A stretch of 64,000 nt of DNA from DATLFA01 sp035525225. Lineage in GTDB: Bacteria; Actinomycetota; Acidimicrobiia; Acidimicrobiales; WLNW01. The stretch is taken from contig DATLFA010000034.1 of assembly GCA_035525225.1 (NCBI GenBank), forward strand, positions 62,001 to 126,000, written 5' to 3'. A model generated the notes under the pieces. It saw only the letters and a list, made by a program, of their open reading frames with translations. It did not search any database and had not been told where the DNA came from. A program made the position numbers and the translations under genes. Of this stretch, positions 16,427 to 25,318 are shown one piece after another. Within the stretch, counting starts at the first letter, position 1, and each line of letters opens with the position of its first letter.

Positions 16427-18889
16427 ATGGCCGGAGTGCTTGATGGGCTCGAGGTGCTCGATCTGTCGTGGGGCATCAGCGGTCCCATGGCCGCGATGTT
16501 GCTCGGCGACAATGGTGCGAGAGTCACGAAGATCGAGCCACCCGGCGGTGACCCGTTCCGTGACTACCTGTCGGGCTATCAAGTCTGGAATCGCGGCAAG
16601 CGCAGTGCCATCGTCGACCTCGACGACGCGGCGCAACGCGACCTCTTCTTGAAGCTGGCCGAGCGAGCCGACGTGCTGATCGAGAGCTACGCGCCGGGCA
16701 CCGCGCAACGCCTGGGCATCGACTTCGCGACGTTGCACGAGATCAATCCCCGGCTGATCTACTGCTCGATCACCGGCTACGGCAGTGAAGGCAACCATGC
16801 ACACCGGCGAGCGATCGACGCGCTCGTATCCGCCCGCACCGGTCACATGTGGGAATCGCGCGGTGTCGTCGGCGGCACGATCGCCAAGCTCTCGGGCGTC
16901 GAGGGCATCATGCCCGGCCTCGAGCCGCCCGAAGGCTGTTGGGTCGGTGCCGAGCGCGAGGGCCCGTTGTTCGCCGGTATCCCGTGGCCGAGCCACGCCG
17001 CGTGCTACCTGGCGACGCTGGCGATCAGTGCGGCGATCCGTGCGCGCGGCCTGACGGGCCGCGGTCAACACGTGCAGACGTCGTTGATGCAAGGCGCCAT
17101 CTGTTCGACGCTCGGCGCGTGGCAGCGCGTCGAGCATCCGGAGGCAGAGAATTTCCAGACGTGGATCACCGATCCGCGCGCGCCCAAGGGCTTCTTCAAG
17201 ACGTCCGACGGGCGCTGGACGCATCACTGGCCCACGTTGCCGGCGTTCATCACCGCCGTATCCGAAGGCGATCGTCTCGAGTTGCCCGAAGGGGCCGCGA
17301 ACCCGCGCAAATCGGGCACGCGCATCACGATGAGTCCCGAGGACATGGTGTTGCTCCACCACTTCACACCGCAGCTGGCCGAGCGCGTCGTTCGTTTCAC
17401 CGGCGACGAATGGATGCGTATCGGCGCCGAGATCGGTACACCCGTTCAGGTGGTGCGCTCGCCCGAAGAGGGGTTGCTCGACGATGCGTTCGTCGCCGAC
17501 GGATGCGTGGTCGAGATCGATGACCCCGCGATCGGCCGCGTGCGCCAGGTGGGGACGGTGTACCACCTCGCGTCGTGCCCGAGCACCATCGGTGGCCCAC
17601 CCGCGACGCCCGGTCAGCACACCGAGGAAGTCCTCGCCGAAGCGGCACGGCCCGCGGCGACGCCACCGTCGCAATCGGCGTCACCGGCTGTCACCCTGTC
17701 GTCACCACTGCAGGGCATCCGCGTGCTCGACCTGGGCCTGGCGGTGGCGGGTCCCTTCGGTACGCAATTGCTGGCCGATCTCGGCGCAGAGGTAATCAAG
17801 GTCAACGCACTGCACGACGATTACTGGATGGCCAACCACATCGCCATGTGCTGTAACCGCAGCAAGCGCAGTGTCGCGATCAACCTCAAAGATCCCGAGG
17901 GTCTCGCCATCCTGCACGAGCTCGTCAAGTCGGCCGACATCGTGCAGCACAACATGCGCTATGGCGCGGCGATTCGACTGGGCGTCGACTACGAGTCGTT
18001 GCGCAAGATCAATCCCGCGCTCATCTACTGCCACACCCGCGGCTTCGAGCACAGCTGGCGCGACTCGTTGCCGGGCAATGATCAGACCGGCGCCGCGCTC
18101 GCGGGCAGCACATGGATGGACGGTGGTCTCGACGACGGCGGCAACCCGCTGTGGTCGGTGACGTCACTCGGCGACACCGGCAACGGGTTCTTGTCCGCGA
18201 TCGCCATGGTGCAGGCGTTGCATCACCGCGATCGAACCGGTGAGGGCCAGTTCGTCGACACGTCGATCGTGTACGCGCAGCTCCTCAACTGTTCCAACGC
18301 CTGGATCACCGCCGATGGTTCTCGCGCCGGCAAGCGGCAGAGTCTCGACGCGATGCAGATGCGGTGGAGCGCGCTCTACGGCCTCTACGAAACGAAACAG
18401 GGGTGGCTCTGTGTCGCGGCGCTGACCGACGACGACTGGGCCCGCGTGTGTGGCGGTCTGGGACGCGGCGACCTCGTCAGCGATGCGCGGTTCTTCTCTC
18501 GCGAGGCACGCGCCGCCAACGATGCCGAGCTCACCAAGATCCTCGAAGAAGCGTTCGCATCGCGCACTGCGGGCGAGTGGTTCGCCGCCCTCGATGCGCA
18601 CGGCGCACCGGTCGAGGTCTCGAACCCCGAGTTCGTGCTGGGGTTGTTCGACGACCCCGAATTCGTCGACAAGGGCTGGGTCACGTCCTACCGCCATCCG
18701 GTCGTGGGCAAGATCGACGTGATGGGCCTTCTCATGGACTTCTCGGAGACTCCGGGCAAGATCTGGGGCCCCCCGTTCCTGCCGGGCCAGCACACGGCCG
18801 AGATCTTGCGCGAGCTGGGCTATGACGAGGCGCGGATCGACGAGTTGGGCGCCGCCAAAGTGGTGCTCGACCGCCGCGTCCCAACCTGA
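16427..18889 (+). CDS. Tandem two-domain CaiB/BaiF CoA-transferase
   Basis: An 820-residue protein made of two full class III CoA-transferase domains, about twice the usual 380-410. Domain 1 (about 1-400) shows AMLLGDNGARVTKIEPPGG, NRGKRSAIVDLD and CSITGYGSEG. Domain 2 (about 425-820) repeats the pattern with LLADLGAEVIKV, SKRSVAINLK and CHTRGFEHSW. The domains are joined by a Pro/Ala/Ser-rich linker. CaiB enzymes normally work as interlocked dimers, so this may be a covalent pseudo-dimer. A second such gene is at 46562-48919. The ATG is preceded by GGGGG. Confidence 0.92.
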   Translation: MAGVLDGLEVLDLSWGISGPMAAMLLGDNGARVTKIEPPGGDPFRDYLSGYQVWNRGKRSAIVDLDDAAQRDLFLKLAERADVLIESYAPGTAQRLGIDFATLHEINPRLIYCSITGYGSEGNHAHRRAIDALVSARTGHMWESRGVVGGTIAKLSGVEGIMPGLEPPEGCWVGAEREGPLFAGIPWPSHAACYLATLAISAAIRARGLTGRGQHVQTSLMQGAICSTLGAWQRVEHPEAENFQTWITDPRAPKGFFKTSDGRWTHHWPTLPAFITAVSEGDRLELPEGAANPRKSGTRITMSPEDMVLLHHFTPQLAERVVRFTGDEWMRIGAEIGTPVQVVRSPEEGLLDDAFVADGCVVEIDDPAIGRVRQVGTVYHLASCPSTIGGPPATPGQHTEEVLAEAARPAATPPSQSASPAVTLSSPLQGIRVLDLGLAVAGPFGTQLLADLGAEVIKVNALHDDYWMANHIAMCCNRSKRSVAINLKDPEGLAILHELVKSADIVQHNMRYGAAIRLGVDYESLRKINPALIYCHTRGFEHSWRDSLPGNDQTGAALAGSTWMDGGLDDGGNPLWSVTSLGDTGNGFLSAIAMVQALHHRDRTGEGQFVDTSIVYAQLLNCSNAWITADGSRAGKRQSLDAMQMRWSALYGLYETKQGWLCVAALTDDDWARVCGGLGRGDLVSDARFFSREARAANDAELTKILEEAFASRTAGEWFAALDAHGAPVEVSNPEFVLGLFDDPEFVDKGWVTSYRHPVVGKIDVMGLLMDFSETPGKIWGPPFLPGQHTAEILRELGYDEARIDELGAAKVVLDRRVPT

Positions 18890-18971
18890 ACCCCCGCGTG
18901 ATGAGACCTGTGCCCCCAGGCACGCCTACGGTTACCGCAACGAATCCCCTCAGCCGTCAAGGAGCACCTTC

Positions 18972-20093
18972 GTGGAATTCGGCGTCTTCATTCAGAACTA
19001 CACCCCCGGGTTTCGTCGGGACAACGAGCCGGACTGTGAACACAACGTCATCATGGAGGAGCTCGAGTACGTGATCGCGGCCGACAAGGCCGGGTTCAAG
19101 TATGTGTGGATCACCGAGCACCACTTCCTCGACGAGTATTCGCACCTGTCGGCGAACGACGTCATCGCCGGCTATCTGGGCCACGCCACCAAACGCATTC
19201 ACATCGGCTCGGGCATCTTCAACCCGCTGCCCAAGGTGAACCATCCGGCGAAGTTGGCCGAGCGCGTCGCCATGTTGGATCACATCACCGAGGGCCGCTT
19301 CGAGTTCGGTACCGGGCGCGGTGCGGGCAGCCACGAGATCCTCGGGTTCCTGCCCGGTGTCACGAGCACGACCGAGACCCGCGCGATGTGGGAAGACGTG
19401 ATTGCCGAGTTCCCCAAGATGTGGATGCAGGACGAGTACGAAGGCTACGAAGGCAAGTTCTGGTCGTTGCCGCCGCGCAAGGTGTTGCCGAAGCCGTGGA
19501 AGAAGCCCCATCCGCCGATGTGGTACGCCTGCGGCAACATCTCGAGCTACGAGATGTGCGCGCAACGCGGCCTGGGTGTCCTCGGGTTCTCCGTCGGTGA
19601 TCTCAACGACATGGAGCCGATCGTCAAGACGTACAAGAGCCAAATCGGCAACGCCGAGCCGGTCGGGGCGTTCGTCAACGACAACATCATGGTGACGAGC
19701 GCGGCGTTCGTGAAGGAAGACGGCGACGCTGCGGTCAAGTCCGCCGTCGACGCCAAGCTCAACTACCTGCAGAGCAACGTGTTCCGCTACCACGACACGT
19801 TCCCTCACCCCGAGCAGGTGCCGTACTGGCCTGACCTGATTCCCGACTACGACCCCGACACGATCCGCGCCATGGCAGGTATCGGGGCGGTCATATGTGG
19901 TGATCCGGCCGAAGCGCTCGAGCAGTGCAAGCGTTGGGAGTCGTCAGGCGCGGATCAATTGGTCTTCGGCATCGGTAGCGCGTCGAAGCAGGACACGCTC
20001 GACATGATCAAGTTGATGGGCGAGCACGTGATCCCGAAGATCGACCGCGACCCGGTGCACCGCTCGAGCCGCATGCGCGACGCCGCCAACTGA
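18972..20093 (+). CDS. LLM class flavin-dependent oxidoreductase
   Basis: A 373-residue luciferase-like monooxygenase. It has the N-terminal EFGVFIQNYTPG, the WITEHHFLDEYS strand, HIGSGIFNPLPKVNHPA and FGTGRGAGSHEI, which are characteristic of the bacterial luciferase alpha-like subgroup. The GTG at 18972 has an AAGGAG site nine bases upstream. The gene follows the tandem CoA-transferase by 82 bases and probably oxidises an intermediate in the same route. An inverted repeat after its stop may terminate it. Confidence 0.9.
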   Translation: MEFGVFIQNYTPGFRRDNEPDCEHNVIMEELEYVIAADKAGFKYVWITEHHFLDEYSHLSANDVIAGYLGHATKRIHIGSGIFNPLPKVNHPAKLAERVAMLDHITEGRFEFGTGRGAGSHEILGFLPGVTSTTETRAMWEDVIAEFPKMWMQDEYEGYEGKFWSLPPRKVLPKPWKKPHPPMWYACGNISSYEMCAQRGLGVLGFSVGDLNDMEPIVKTYKSQIGNAEPVGAFVNDNIMVTSAAFVKEDGDAAVKSAVDAKLNYLQSNVFRYHDTFPHPEQVPYWPDLIPDYDPDTIRAMAGIGAVICGDPAEALEQCKRWESSGADQLVFGIGSASKQDTLDMIKLMGEHVIPKIDRDPVHRSSRMRDAAN

Positions 20094-20115
20094 TCACTTT
20101 CACCAGTCGTTCCAG

Positions 20116-20150
20116 CAGCACAACGTCGGATGCAGTCCGACGTTGTGCTG
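20116..20150. repeat. Dispersed inverted repeat, copy 2 (possible bidirectional terminator)
   Basis: Arms 20116-20130 (CAGCACAACGTCGGA) and 20136-20150 are perfect 15-base inverted repeats around a 5-base loop, followed by CGAGAACGG as in the other copies. It lies between two converging genes. There is no T-tract, so rho-independent termination of the classical kind is not certain. Confidence 0.8.
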
Positions 20151-20174
20151 CGAGAACGGAAAATGCAAACCGGC

Positions 20175-20861
20175 TCAGGCCGCGACTTGGGTTGACGAAG
20201 GTACCGACGCGCTCGCGGTCGTGGGGCGCGTCCACATCTCGAAGCTGACGCCGAGGATCCAGATGCACCAGACGAGGTACCCGGCGAAGCCGAAGAAGCC
20301 GATCGCGGCGGAGTCCGTCGCGGATCCGATCGAGCCGATGAGAAAGAGCACGGCGACCAACCAGCCGAGGAAGGTGAGCCACTGCGGCAGCATCTTGGTG
20401 CGCAGGCTCAGGGCGCTGATCGCGGCGAGCGCGGCGACGATGCCGAACGCCGATGTCGAGAGCAACACCATGGACATCGTGTAGAAGACCTGAGCGCCGT
20501 CGCCGATCTCGTCGATGCGCAACGCGGTCGCCGACATGATGGCGCCGGAAACCAGAGCGAAGGAGCCGCCGAAAACCAAGCCGACGATGACGACGATCGA
20601 CAGTCGCGGTCGGCCGTCCTCGGCCCGGGCCATCTTGCGGAACAACGAACCTCCCCACCACGTCAGCCCGATGAGGGCCAGACCGTTCAGGAACTGCGAC
20701 ACCTGTATCGCGCCGGGGTTGTCGGCGAACCACTCGGCGATCTCGGCCGCCGAATCGTCCGCGGCCGGTGGCGCGCCCGCAATGAAGCTCCCCACCACGC
20801 TGAGCACGACGAAGGCCACGCCTCCCAATGCCGCGTATTTCTCCCACTTTGCGTCGTCCAT
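20175..20861 (-). CDS. Six-helix integral membrane protein, unknown function
   Basis: A 228-residue hydrophobic protein with six predicted membrane segments (about 10-29, 55-73, 88-110, 126-150, 160-180 and 187-208). The acidic loop 35-50 is presumably external. No catalytic motif is recognised; it resembles the DUF4386-like membrane proteins only in outline. The ATG at 20861 has a GGGGAC purine run upstream. It is divergent from the carboxylase operon and converges on the LLM gene. No function is inferred. Confidence 0.8.
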   Translation of the reverse strand: MDDAKWEKYAALGGVAFVVLSVVGSFIAGAPPAADDSAAEIAEWFADNPGAIQVSQFLNGLALIGLTWWGGSLFRKMARAEDGRPRLSIVVIVGLVFGGSFALVSGAIMSATALRIDEIGDGAQVFYTMSMVLLSTSAFGIVAALAAISALSLRTKMLPQWLTFLGWLVAVLFLIGSIGSATDSAAIGFFGFAGYLVWCIWILGVSFEMWTRPTTASASVPSSTQVAA

Positions 20862-20977
20862 GTTGTCCCCCAATTGGCGAGTGCCTTCTGACGAGGGGAT
20901 ATTCCACACCCCGGTGTCACGTTCACGCAAGATTGCGCCTACGCCGGGGGCCGCTCGGGCCGCTAACGTCCGGCCGG
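20862..20977. promoter_or_regulatory. Divergent intergenic region with candidate leaderless promoter
   Basis: This 116-base gap separates the membrane protein from the carboxylase operon. On the + strand GCTAACGT near 20962 provides a TAACGT (TANNNT) -10 box about ten bases before the ATG at 20978, suggesting a very short or absent leader. No clear -35 is visible. The GGGCCGCTCGGGCC motif seen in other intergenic regions lies just upstream. Confidence 0.35.
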
Positions 20978-22576
20978 ATGCAGGTTCTCGCTTCGAAGGT
21001 CGATACGCATTCGACCCTCTACGCCGCCAATCGGGCAGGCATGTTGGAGCGTCTCGCCGCGCTCGACGAACAACAGGCGGCCGCGGTCGGGGGCGGCGGC
21101 CCCCGCTATGTCGAGCGGCACCGGCAGCGGGGCAAGCTGCTGGCGCGCGAACGTGTGGAGTTGCTCCTCGACCGTGACTCGCCGTTCTTGGAGTTGTCGA
21201 CCGTGGCGGCGTGGGGCACGGGCTATCCCGTTGGTGCCAGCATCGTCACCGGTCTAGGGGTGGTGTCCGGCGTCGAGTGCGTGATCACGGCGCACGACCC
21301 GACGGTGCGCGGTGGCGCGTCGAATCCGTGGACATGGAAGAAGGTGCTGCGCGCGCTCGAGATCTCGCGCGAGAACCGGCTGCCGCTCGTCAACATCGTC
21401 GAGTCGGGCGGCGGCGATCTGACCGCGCAAGCCGAACTGTTCATCCCCGCCGGCCAGTTGTTCCACGACCTCACTGCGCTGTCCGCCGCGGGTATCCCCA
21501 CACTCGCGCTCGTCTTCGGCAACTCGACGGCGGGAGGCGCGTACGTACCGGGCATGTGCGACTACTCGGTGATGGTCAAGGAACGGGCCAAGGTCTTCCT
21601 CGGCGGTCCGCCGCTGGTCAAGATGGCCATCGGCGAGGACGCCGACGACGAGTCACTCGGTGGCGCCGACATGCATTCGCGGGTGTCGGGCCTCAGCGAC
21701 TACTTCGCCCGCGACGAACTCGACTGTCTGCGCATCGGCCGCGACATCGTCGAGCATCTCAACTGGCGCAAGCTCGGCCCGCTGCCGTCGATGACCGCAG
21801 ACGAACCGCTCTACGACGCCGACGAGTTGGCCGGCATCGTGTCGATCGACCTCAAGGTGCCGTTCGATCCGCGCGAGGTACTCGCGCGTGTCGTCGACGG
21901 TTCGCGTTTCGAGGAGTACAAGCCCCTCTACGGACAGTCCTTGGTGACCGGCTGGGCGTCGGTCCACGGCTATCTCGTGGGCGTCATCGCGAACGCGCAA
22001 GGCGTGTTGTTCAGCGAGGAGGCGCACAAGGCGACCGAGTTCATCCTGCTGTGCAATCAGACCGACACGCCGATCATCTTCCTGCAGAACACCACTGGCT
22101 ACATGGTGGGTACCCGCTACGAGCAGCGAGGCATCATCAAAGACGGCGCCAAGATGATCAATGCGGTGACCAACTCGACCGTGCCTCACCTCACCGTCAA
22201 CATGGGCGCGTCCTACGGTGCGGGCAACTACGGCATGTCGGGCCGCTCGTATTCGCCGCGGTTCCTGTTCACCTGGCCCAACGCCAAGACGGCCATCATG
22301 GGACCCGAGCAACTCGCCGGTGTGATGTCGATCGTGGCGCGGCAGTCCGCGGCGTCCGCGGGCCGCGCCTTCGACGAGGAAGCCGACGCGAAGAGCCGCC
22401 AGGAGCTCGAGGAACAGGTCGAAGCCGAGTCGCTGGCCTTGTTCATGAGCGGCCGGGTGTACGACGACGGCGTCATCGACCCTCGTGACACCCGCACCGT
22501 GCTCGGCATCACGTTGTCGGCGGTTCACTCCAACGAAGTCCGCGGCCGTCGCGGCTTCGGTGTCTTCCGGATGTAG
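20978..22576 (+). CDS. Acyl-CoA carboxylase, carboxyltransferase (beta) subunit
   Basis: A 532-residue carboxyltransferase (PF01039) that transfers CO2 from carboxybiotin to an acyl-CoA. The CoA and carboxybiotin oxyanion segments are visible (FGNSTAGGAYVPGM, NTTGYMVGTRYE and GASYGAGNYGMSGR), and it ends GRRGFGVFRM. The overall pattern is closest to the methylcrotonyl-CoA or geranyl-CoA carboxylase branch rather than propionyl-CoA carboxylase, judged from those blocks by memory. It is the first gene of a long overlapped operon, and the biotin carboxylase subunit follows three bases later. Confidence 0.93.
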   Translation: MQVLASKVDTHSTLYAANRAGMLERLAALDEQQAAAVGGGGPRYVERHRQRGKLLARERVELLLDRDSPFLELSTVAAWGTGYPVGASIVTGLGVVSGVECVITAHDPTVRGGASNPWTWKKVLRALEISRENRLPLVNIVESGGGDLTAQAELFIPAGQLFHDLTALSAAGIPTLALVFGNSTAGGAYVPGMCDYSVMVKERAKVFLGGPPLVKMAIGEDADDESLGGADMHSRVSGLSDYFARDELDCLRIGRDIVEHLNWRKLGPLPSMTADEPLYDADELAGIVSIDLKVPFDPREVLARVVDGSRFEEYKPLYGQSLVTGWASVHGYLVGVIANAQGVLFSEEAHKATEFILLCNQTDTPIIFLQNTTGYMVGTRYEQRGIIKDGAKMINAVTNSTVPHLTVNMGASYGAGNYGMSGRSYSPRFLFTWPNAKTAIMGPEQLAGVMSIVARQSAASAGRAFDEEADAKSRQELEEQVEAESLALFMSGRVYDDGVIDPRDTRTVLGITLSAVHSNEVRGRRGFGVFRM

Positions 22577-22579
22577 ATC

Positions 22580-24559
22580 GTGGCGATCTCGAAGTTGATC
22601 GTGGCGAACCGAGGTGAGATCGCCCGCCGCGTCATGCGCACGTGTCGCGCCATGGGCATCGCCACCGTCGCGGTGTACTCCGATGCCGACGCCGATGCGC
22701 CGTTCGTGCGCGAGGCCGACGAGGCCGTGCCGCTCGGTGGGTCGGCGCCCGGTGAATCCTACCTGAGGGGCGACGCGGTGTTGGCGGCCGCAAACCGGGT
22801 GGGCGCCGACGCGGTGCATCCCGGTTACGGCTTCTTGTCCGAGAACTCGGCATTCGCGCAACAGGTGATCGACGCCGGGCTGACCTGGGTCGGTCCGCCG
22901 CCGCGTGCGATCGAAGCCATGGGGTCCAAGCTCGCGGCACGCGACATGATGATCGACGCGGGCGTACCGGTGGTGCCCGGCGCAGACCTCACCGGCGTGG
23001 GTGACGACAAGCTCTTGGCCCTCGCCACCGGGCTCGGGCTGCCGGTACTGGTGAAGGCGTCGTTCGGCGGTGGGGGACGGGGCATGCGCCTCGTGCGCGA
23101 TGGCGATGACCTGATCGCCGCGGTCGCGTCGGCCCAGCGCGAGGCCGGCTCGGCCTTCGGCGCCGACACCGTCTATCTCGAACGCTACGTCGACTCGCCG
23201 CGCCATATCGAGATCCAGATCATCGGCGACAGCCATGGCACCGTCGTCGACCTCTTCGAGCGCGAGTGCTCGATACAGCGCCGTCACCAGAAGATCATCG
23301 AAGAAGCACCGTCGCCGTACGTGACGACCGAATTGCGCCGCGCGATGGGTGACGCCGCGATCGCGGCGGCTCGGGCCGTGGGCTATGTCGGGGCGGGCAC
23401 TGTCGAATTCATCGTCGCGCCTACGGGCGAGTTCTTCTTCCTCGAGATGAACACCCGCCTGCAGGTCGAGCATCCGGTCACCGAGATGATCACCGGCATC
23501 GACCTCGTGCGGGCGCAGCTACTGGTCGCGCAGGGCGACGCGCTGCCCGACGAAGTAGTGCGAGCGACGATGCGAGGACACGCCATCGAAGGGCGGCTCT
23601 ATGCCGAGGATCCCGAGCAGGACTACTTGCCGTCGCCAGGACGCCTGCATAGGTTCCGCGTGCCGGCGGTCGATGGGCTGCGCGTCGACAGCGCGTTCGA
23701 CGACGACGGCGTCGTCAGCCCTCACTACGACCCGATGCTGGCCAAGGTCATCGCGTACGCGCCGACGAGACGTGAAGCCGCGCAAAAGCTGGCGTGGGCG
23801 TTGCGCCGCACGCAGACCCACGGTGTCACGACCAACCGAGAATTGCTCGTCGGTGTTCTCGAGCATCGTGAATTCCGCGACGGGGCGATCGACACCCACT
23901 TCCTCGAACGCCATCCACCGGCGTCGCTGCGGGCCGGGCACATCGACGAGGACACCGCGCGCGTCGCGGCAGTCGCCGCCGCGCTGGCGGCGAGCCACGA
24001 GGCGCATCGGCGCACGCCGGTGCTGCGAACGCTGCCCGCGGGCTGGCGGAACAATCCCTCGCAGTTGCACGTGCGCAGCTACGACTCGCCGGTCGGCGAG
24101 TTGCGCGTCGGCTACGCGCTCGATCGCGGCCCCCGCTTCGAAGTCAACGGCGAGGCACTCGCCGGCATGAGTGTCATCTCGGTCGCGAGTGACCGTGTGG
24201 TCGTCCTCGTAGACGGTGTGCGCCGTACCTACTCGGTGCACATGGTCGGCGACGAGGTCTACGTCGATTCTCCCGACGGCAGTCTTGCGCTGCGCGAGCA
24301 ACCACGGTTTCCGCAGACGGTCGAAAAGGTCGCGGCTGGTTCGCTCGTCGCGCCGATGCCGGGCACCGTCGTGAGCGTCGCCGTCGCCGTCGGCGACGAG
24401 GTCGTGGCCGGACAATTGCTGGCCGTGCTCGAGGCCATGAAGATGGAGCATCAGATCACCGCCCCCGTAGCCGGCCGCGTCAGTGCCGTGCTCGTCACCT
24501 CGCACCAGACGATCGATGCAGGAGCCGTGATGGTCGTCGTCGAAGGGGAGGATCCGTGA
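22580..24559 (+). CDS. Acyl-CoA carboxylase, biotin carboxylase/biotin carrier (alpha) subunit
   Basis: A 659-residue protein. The N-terminal biotin carboxylase part (about 1-450) has LIVANRGEIARRV, the GGGGRGMR ATP loop, and EMNTRLQVEHPVTE. The C-terminal biotin carrier domain ends with the EAMKM motif, whose Lys (about 621) carries biotin. It carboxylates biotin using ATP and bicarbonate for the adjacent beta subunit. The GTG start follows that gene by three bases. The stop overlaps the next gene as GTGA. Confidence 0.94.
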   Translation: MAISKLIVANRGEIARRVMRTCRAMGIATVAVYSDADADAPFVREADEAVPLGGSAPGESYLRGDAVLAAANRVGADAVHPGYGFLSENSAFAQQVIDAGLTWVGPPPRAIEAMGSKLAARDMMIDAGVPVVPGADLTGVGDDKLLALATGLGLPVLVKASFGGGGRGMRLVRDGDDLIAAVASAQREAGSAFGADTVYLERYVDSPRHIEIQIIGDSHGTVVDLFERECSIQRRHQKIIEEAPSPYVTTELRRAMGDAAIAAARAVGYVGAGTVEFIVAPTGEFFFLEMNTRLQVEHPVTEMITGIDLVRAQLLVAQGDALPDEVVRATMRGHAIEGRLYAEDPEQDYLPSPGRLHRFRVPAVDGLRVDSAFDDDGVVSPHYDPMLAKVIAYAPTRREAAQKLAWALRRTQTHGVTTNRELLVGVLEHREFRDGAIDTHFLERHPPASLRAGHIDEDTARVAAVAAALAASHEAHRRTPVLRTLPAGWRNNPSQLHVRSYDSPVGELRVGYALDRGPRFEVNGEALAGMSVISVASDRVVVLVDGVRRTYSVHMVGDEVYVDSPDGSLALREQPRFPQTVEKVAAGSLVAPMPGTVVSVAVAVGDEVVAGQLLAVLEAMKMEHQITAPVAGRVSAVLVTSHQTIDAGAVMVVVEGEDP

Positions 24560-25317
24560 ACGAGGTGCTCTACGAAACGGTCGACGATGTCGCGTGGATC
24601 ACGATCAACCGGCCCGAGGCGCGCAACGCGCTGAACACGCCGGTGCGCCAAGGGCTCTTCGCCGCATTCAAGCGCTTCGGGGGCGACGACGGGGCCAAGG
24701 TGGCGGTGCTCACCGGTGCCGGCGACCAGGCGTTTTGCGCCGGCGGCGATCTCAAGGAGATGGCCGCGATGAAACTCGAGGTGCCGCCGCCCGACTTCAT
24801 CCCGCATCTCGGCGTCAACATCATCATCGACAAACCGGTCGTGGCCGCGGTCAACGGCGCGGCGCTGGCGGGCGGTTTCCTCCTCGCGCAGATGTGCGAC
24901 TTGTGCATCGCGGTCGACCACGCGCAGTTCGCGATCACCGAAGCCCGCTGGGGCCGCGGCGCACCGTGGGCCGCGCCCTTGCCCTGGCTGATCCCGCCCC
25001 GAGTCGCGCTCGAGCTCTTGCTCACGGCCGACCCGATCACCGCGCAGCGCGCCTACGACGTGGGCCTCGTCAATCGCGTCGTTGCCCGCGACGATCTTCG
25101 CAGCACCGCGCAGGCAATGGCGCAACGCATCGCCGACAACGCGCCGCTCTCGGTGCGGGCGGGCAAGGCAATGGTCTATGAGGCCGCCGAGCAAGGGCGC
25201 AAGGGCGCGCTCTTGGCCGGGGACCGGTTCTACGAAGCGGCGTACAAGAGCGAGGATGCGCAAGAAGGCCCGCGTGCCTTTCAGGAAAAGCGCCGTCCCG
25301 TCTGGAAGGGTCGTTGA
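24556..25317 (+). CDS. Enoyl-CoA hydratase/isomerase family protein (one catalytic Glu missing)
   Basis: A 253-residue crotonase-fold protein. The CoA/oxyanion signatures are NRPEARNAL, FCAGGDLKEM and VNGAALAGGF. At the first catalytic Glu position of hydratases (usually GGxEL) it has GGFLLAQ, so that Glu is replaced by Leu. The second is plausibly kept in ITEARWG. It may act as an isomerase or hydratase on a specialised acyl-CoA such as an isohexenylglutaconyl-type intermediate; this is inferred from the neighbouring carboxylase and AtuA. The GTG start overlaps the carboxylase stop by 4 bases. Confidence 0.9.
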   Translation: MNEVLYETVDDVAWITINRPEARNALNTPVRQGLFAAFKRFGGDDGAKVAVLTGAGDQAFCAGGDLKEMAAMKLEVPPPDFIPHLGVNIIIDKPVVAAVNGAALAGGFLLAQMCDLCIAVDHAQFAITEARWGRGAPWAAPLPWLIPPRVALELLLTADPITAQRAYDVGLVNRVVARDDLRSTAQAMAQRIADNAPLSVRAGKAMVYEAAEQGRKGALLAGDRFYEAAYKSEDAQEGPRAFQEKRRPVWKGR

Positions 25318-25318
25318 C

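Noticed and set aside
21653..23473. Leftward open frame of about 600 codons
   Set aside because: Antisense shadow of the acyl-CoA carboxylase genes, which have unmistakable motifs on the other strand.
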